A stretch of DNA of 64,000 nt from Cornus controversa (lineage: Eukaryota; Streptophyta; Magnoliopsida; Cornales; Cornaceae): contig CM048845.1 of assembly GCA_026545225.1 (NCBI GenBank), positions 1,201,001 to 1,265,000 of the forward strand. The letters run 5' to 3'. Below the pieces are notes generated by a model. The model was given only the letters and a program-made list of their open reading frames with translations, had not been told where the DNA came from and made no database searches. Positions 61,384-64,000 of the stretch are shown one piece after another. Positions within the stretch are counted from its first letter, which is position 1. Every line of letters starts with the position of its first letter. Both the position numbers and the translations under genes were made by a program.

Positions 61384-61896
61384 GGATACGTCTTGTTCTG
61401 CAGATAATATCCGGCGAGATGAATTACTCGATGACCAAAAGCTGAGAAAACAATGTCCTCAGATTCTTCAAACTCAAAGTCTAGTACACGCGAATACAGA
61501 TCATTCTCCGCAATGGAAAATAAATGAACTGGCGGTCTGTTTCCAATGGCGCATCGAACTACACTCCTACTCCTAAGGGTGGTCAAAGAGTTGTAAGTAC
61601 ACTCCCCCAGAGTAGCCTAAAGAAAAAAAAAACACATGAGAAATAATATAAATAAATAAATCTAAATGAATAAACCAAATATACCAACATGAGAAATACG
61701 AAATCTCTTTGGGGGATTATGAGGGTGGACAGTTAAGGGCTCGCGTGGCTTGATCGATATTCCTTGAGACAAGAGCAATGAAGCATTAGTATTGCTATAT
61801 ATAAATATATATATATATACACATATATATATATATAATAAAAAGAGATGAGTAGTCATCGATGGAATAATTAACATGTATACCCCAAAATGCCAT
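37400..61896 (-). CDS. Giant nucleoplasmin-like (FKBP43/53-type) protein lacking the FKBP domain
   Basis: There are 31 exons: 61896-61884, 61762-61689, 61616-61390, 61290-61193, 60476-60375, 58637-58385, 57825-57589, 57485-57285, 56809-56730, 54812-54569, 54459-54259, 53788-53709, 51584-51200, 50624-50545, 48448-48202, 47831-47752, 45155-44939, 44712-44600, 43992-43830, 43723-43589, 43497-43438, 43136-42999, 42522-42421, 41908-41832, 41695-41551, 41422-41273, 40445-40251, 40163-40104, 39292-39131, 38191-38030 and 37499-37400. All phases join, giving 1526 residues. Residues 1-100 form the nucleoplasmin-like domain of plant FKBP43/FKBP53 (MAFWG start, ATLGE, V..LDFEFEESEDIVFS..G.R.IHLAGYYL), a histone-chaperone fold. 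The rest alternates acidic exons (X) with Lys/Arg-rich exons (Z, such as KRREKKTK), as in the linker of that family but several-fold longer. It ends KKTKTTKRSRGDGDL-stop. The C-terminal peptidyl-prolyl isomerase domain is missing. A nuclear chromatin role is inferred. Some exons could be alternatively spliced. Confidence 0.72.
37664..37965 (-). mobile_element. TRIM- or copia-type LTR remnant in the last intron
   Basis: On the minus strand an LTR-like segment ends GAGTTTATCA (37774-37765). TGGTATCAGAGTAG (37764-37751), a tRNA-Met primer site, follows immediately. Blocks CATGGGTAGAACTCATC and CATGGATAGAACTCATC lie on either side of it. There is no coding domain. Confidence 0.5.
45982..48703 (-). 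repeat. Exon-cassette array, unit 1 (exons Z5 and X5)
   Basis: This unit of 2722 bp aligns with the next three. It carries a LINE fragment (46220-47100), exon Z5 (47831-47752) and exon X5 (48448-48202). The Y exon and its flank are deleted: the sequence jumps from AAAACCCGAA to ATACATGTATAACACAATGG near 48110. Confidence 0.85.
46220..47100 (-). mobile_element. LINE 3' fragment with zf-RVT domain, copy 1
   Basis: Minus-strand reading gives a broken zinc-binding reverse-transcriptase tail of the kind found at the C-terminus of plant L1-type LINEs (a W-F-K-F-S-I-P block, CCFCSRD-ESMSHLF-type core, WDW-HHWDG). Frameshifts are present. It lies in the intron between exons Z5 and X6. Confidence 0.7.
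48956..49900 (-). mobile_element. LINE 3' fragment with zf-RVT domain, copy 2
   Basis: Same fragment and same end points as copy 1, located in the intron between Z4 and X5. The zinc-binding core CCFCSRDNESMSHLFLQC reads continuously on the minus strand near 49680-49735. Confidence 0.72.
51200..51584 (-). repeat. Exon X4 with internal 138-bp in-frame duplication
   Basis: The block from the exon start is repeated once within the exon (repeat starts 138 bases apart; TTACAGCTGC at 51441 and 51579). This adds 46 codons and raises the exon from 247 to 385 bases. The inner copy retains the CAG of the splice acceptor (GGCAG|CTGTAAC), so it could serve as an alternative 3' splice site in the same phase. 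Confidence 0.9.
51840..55068 (-). repeat. Exon-cassette array, unit 3 (exons Z3, Y3, X3)
   Basis: This unit of 3229 bp is the most complete: LINE fragment (52090-53060), Z3 (53788-53709), Y3 (54459-54259) and X3 (54812-54569). Identity with unit 2 is very high by eye, which suggests recent duplication or gene conversion. Confidence 0.88.
52090..53060 (-). mobile_element. LINE 3' fragment with zf-RVT domain, copy 3
   Basis: Same fragment in the intron between Z3 and X4. The CCFCSTDNESMSHLFLQC core is at about 52815-52870. Confidence 0.72.
55069..57835 (-). repeat. Exon-cassette array, unit 4 (exons Z2, Y2, X2)
   Basis: It contains the LINE fragment (55316-56120, with a deletion near 55690), Z2 (56809-56730), Y2 (57485-57285) and X2 (57825-57589). 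It is more diverged than units 2 and 3. Its X exon lacks the usual acceptor and first codons, and uses ACATCAG|TAAG instead. Confidence 0.82.
55316..56120 (-). mobile_element. LINE 3' fragment with zf-RVT domain, copy 4
   Basis: Same fragment in the intron between Z2 and X3, with an internal deletion near 55690-55700 relative to the other copies. A shared position in all four units shows that the LINE inserted before the array was amplified. Confidence 0.72.
57840..58384. pseudogene. Broken cassette with dead Y exon between X1 and X2
   Basis: On the minus strand 58240-58290 resembles the start of exon Y (GGACCTAAGCATGGTTTC near its acceptor) but diverges after about 40 bases. No Z exon follows. 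The remainder (57840-58240) is unrelated sequence with a small AACAGAGGCATAAAAAAAGA duplication. A fifth, older cassette appears to have lost its Y and Z exons here. Confidence 0.6.
58735..60374. other. Large intron between exons 5 and 6 of the giant gene
   Basis: AT-rich sequence with a small duplication of TTTTCCCTTCACCAA-TTGGGAAA near 58756-58817 and another of GTGATATGATATxCCTGGGGTTA near 59468 and 59521. No exon is needed here, because phases on both sides already match. Confidence 0.5.
60606..61114. mobile_element. MITE of about 0.5 kb between duplicated exons 4 and 5
   Basis: The ends are inverted copies of each other: AGGGTAAAGTGCAAAAACAC at 60607, and the complement of AGGGTTAAGATAAAAACACT at the right end (61114). 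The similarity extends about 45 bases (…ACTATATACCAAATGTGCA). Flanks are TA-repeat DNA, so a target duplication cannot be told apart. There is no coding sequence. Confidence 0.7.
61291..61389 (-). other. U12-type intron 3 of the giant gene
   Basis: The donor AAGAC|GTATCCTTC fits the U12 consensus. TTCCTTGAC (61324-61316) is an exact branch-site match. The first AG downstream (ATATTTAG|TGATTC) is the acceptor and is in phase. The branch-to-acceptor distance, about 26 bases, is longer than typical. The intron is 99 bases long. Confidence 0.72.
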
Positions 61897-62160
61897 GGAA
61901 GAACTCTAGCTATCTGTGTGCTTCGTTTGGTTTGATCAATGGAGATCGAAGATTAATATGATAAAGGAGAAGTTGAATATGATAAAAACAAAGAAACTAA
62001 CATTCTTCTTCTCCACTGATTTCGTTTCCTTTCTTTATCACAAACGTTTATTTAAGTAAACTGCTAAACACATAAAGGAATCATATTTCATGCCGAATTC
62101 TCTCTTTTTTCTTTGCTTTCCCTCCAATTCTCTCTTTTTTCTTTGCTTTCCCTCCAATAA
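61897..62160 (-). promoter_or_regulatory. 5' flank and probable leader of the giant gene
   Basis: No strong TATA box is seen. A 31-base block (AATTCTCTCTTTTTTCTTTG…) is directly repeated at 62096-62158. Pyrimidine-rich sequence of this kind is common in plant core promoters, but here the strand is opposite to the gene. Function is uncertain. Confidence 0.35.
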
Positions 62161-63176
62161 ATAACATAATATATATATATATATGTATATAGTATATACA
62201 CATACACAGATGAATATATAGAAATATCAAAAATACCATAACACATGTATGTATGATTGAAAATAAAAATATTTTAAAAGACGGAAACTTATTATTAATA
62301 TTTGAAGAAATCATTTAACATGATTTATGATTGGAATTATTGTTTTTTTTTTTTTTCAAAAATTTGATTAGTAATATTTTTAGGAAGTGGGAAAGGTACC
62401 AAATTATGGTAGATAGAAAACATACAAGTTGGTATTATTCTTGAAATAAGTCAAATCTCAATTCCCAATACTAGATTACTTATAATTCTTAAATTAATAA
62501 TAGAAAGACCTATATATACATAAGGTAACTATATATGGAGATTTCTTTATGATTAACATTAAATATTTAGTTTAGGTTCATATTTAATTTACAAGTGCAT
62601 AAATTTAATATTCTAATTTTAATACTATACATATATATATTCCCGAATGGAGCTAGTTCATATATCCAAATTGGCCTGTGAGCATGCATTCAATGATTCA
62701 ATTCATGCAACTGTCCATATATGGTTATGTATATCTAATATCTTGTTCCTCCCAATAGTCGTTGCATCTTCCATGGTTAATTTTTAGTTAGTTAACTCGA
62801 ATTATGATGCATCAAGTTATTAGTGACCCCAAACGAAAACAAAAAATAAAAAAATAAAAATGGTCAATTGAATTTTTTTATTTTTAATTGGTAACTAGGG
62901 GTTATAATGAAGGCTTCCTAACCCTAATAATATAAATAGTTATGTTTTTAGGTTTAAGCCGCCTTTAGCAGTCATGGGAAAAGAAAAAAAATTGAAAGAA
63001 ATATAGATAAGTATATATACAAACTTATTATTGGGAAATTAATCGTGTTTTGTTCTGCATAGCGGCGCATAAATGAATATGGAAATCAGCACGTTATTGT
63101 GTTTCCAAACTGCCCTCACTCATCTCTATATATATCCCTCCGAAAAAAACTCTCACACTTCTCCATGTCTCTCTTT

Positions 63177-63217
<41 letters not shown>

Positions 63218-63470
63218 CTAGTGAAGATTGAAGAACACGTGCACGGGAGTAAAATTTAATTTCAAATATATATATATATAAATTAACATTTGAATCTCAA
63301 ATTTCAATTTTTTAATAAAAATAATTTACTTAAATATATATTTTAATTTAGTACATAAATAAGAGCTAAATTATAAAATTAGTGAGTTCATTAAATATTA
63401 TTTAGTTCAATTTTTTCAATTCCCTTCTCTAGAAGTTCTTCCATTAGTAGTGTTTTTTCATTAATTAATA
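62161..63470. other. Intergenic DNA with microsatellites
   Basis: TA and CT microsatellites occur (about 62170-62200, 63175-63220 and 63268-63282). No gene is seen. Confidence 0.5.
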
Positions 63471-63472
63471 TT

Positions 63473-63795
63473 ATATTTTAGGAGTTTATGTTAGGAATGA
63501 AGTTAGAGAGAGAATAAATAAAATTAGAAAAAAATATTTATTTAAATAATATTACAAGTTTGGAGTTTGTGTTAGGAATGAAGTTAGAGAGAAAAAAAAT
63601 AAAATTAGAAAAAAAATACTTATTTAAAAAATATTACAGTTTTGGAGTTTGTGTTAGGACTGAAGTTAGAGAGAGAAGAAATAAAATTAGAATAAGAATA
63701 CTTATTTAAATAATATTACAGTTTTGGAGTTTGTGTTATGACTGAAATTAGAGAGAGAAGAAATATAATTAGAAAAGAATACTTATTTAAGAGTT
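63473..63795. repeat. Tandem repeat of about 85 bp
   Basis: Four units each contain GGAGTTTGTGTTAGGA-TGAAG, a GAGAGA run, AATAAAATTAGAA and ACTTATTTAAATAATATTAC. The start of another unit appears at 63952-64000, so the array may continue beyond the window. Confidence 0.85.
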
Positions 63796-64000
63796 AAGGA
63801 AAATTTATGTTTCTATTTATTTATTAGAATAAATAATATTTTAGAATTTTAAACATGCATTAACAAAAATAAAAAAAAATGATGTTTTTTCATTAGTACA
63901 TTAAAAAGGTTTTGTTTCTATATATTTATCGAAATAAATAATATTATATTTTAGGAGTTTGTGTTAGGGATGAAGTTAGAGAGTAAAGAAAAAGAATTAG

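Noticed and set aside
62081-62314. Minus-strand ORF with a repeated GGKAKKKERI peptide
   Set aside because: It results from a 31-base noncoding direct repeat next to TA microsatellites.

Overview
This is plant nuclear DNA, most likely from a eudicot. It is AT-rich, has spliced genes with GT-AG introns, and carries two candidate U12-type introns, Ty3/gypsy LTR retrotransposons with tRNA primer sites, MITE-like elements and plant L1-type LINE fragments. No rRNA, tRNA or CRISPR array was seen.

Left third (1-23976): nested LTR retrotransposons. Element A (1036-11215) is structurally complete as an insertion. It has near-identical LTRs, a perfect TGTCC target duplication, a tRNA-Asp primer site, gag, an aspartic protease and a third ORF, but no reverse transcriptase or integrase, so it must depend on another element. 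It sits inside ORF3 of a related older element B (about 731-1035 plus 11216-15109). Next comes a decayed chromovirus of Del/Tekay type (15110-23963), whose integrase region was later split by a solo LTR (19852-21300).

Middle (23977-37399): two compact housekeeping genes. TIM13 (two exons, + strand, 25695-28284) encodes a small mitochondrial intermembrane-space chaperone. A soluble inorganic pyrophosphatase gene (eight coding exons, - strand, 32034-33891, plus a spliced 5' UTR reaching about 34760) has one intron with U12-type signals. Between them lie a MITE-like element carrying a GGTGGTGGN minisatellite, two small foldback elements and a 78-bp tandem repeat.

Right part (37400-61896, - strand): one very large gene. 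I could assemble 31 coding exons by splice signals and phase. Every junction is in phase and the total is 4581 nt, or 1526 codons plus stop. The N-terminus is a nucleoplasmin-like domain of the plant FKBP43/FKBP53 type (start MAFWG). The rest alternates acidic and lysine-rich exons and ends in a basic tail with a stop. The expected C-terminal FKBP isomerase domain is absent. The middle of the gene has been enlarged by a tandem array of four genomic units of 2.7-3.2 kb. Each unit carries the same exon cassette (basic Z, optional Y, acidic X) and the same intronic LINE fragment. This exon-cassette amplification is the most unusual feature of the window.

The right end (61897-64000) is promoter-proximal and intergenic DNA with microsatellites and an 85-bp tandem repeat.
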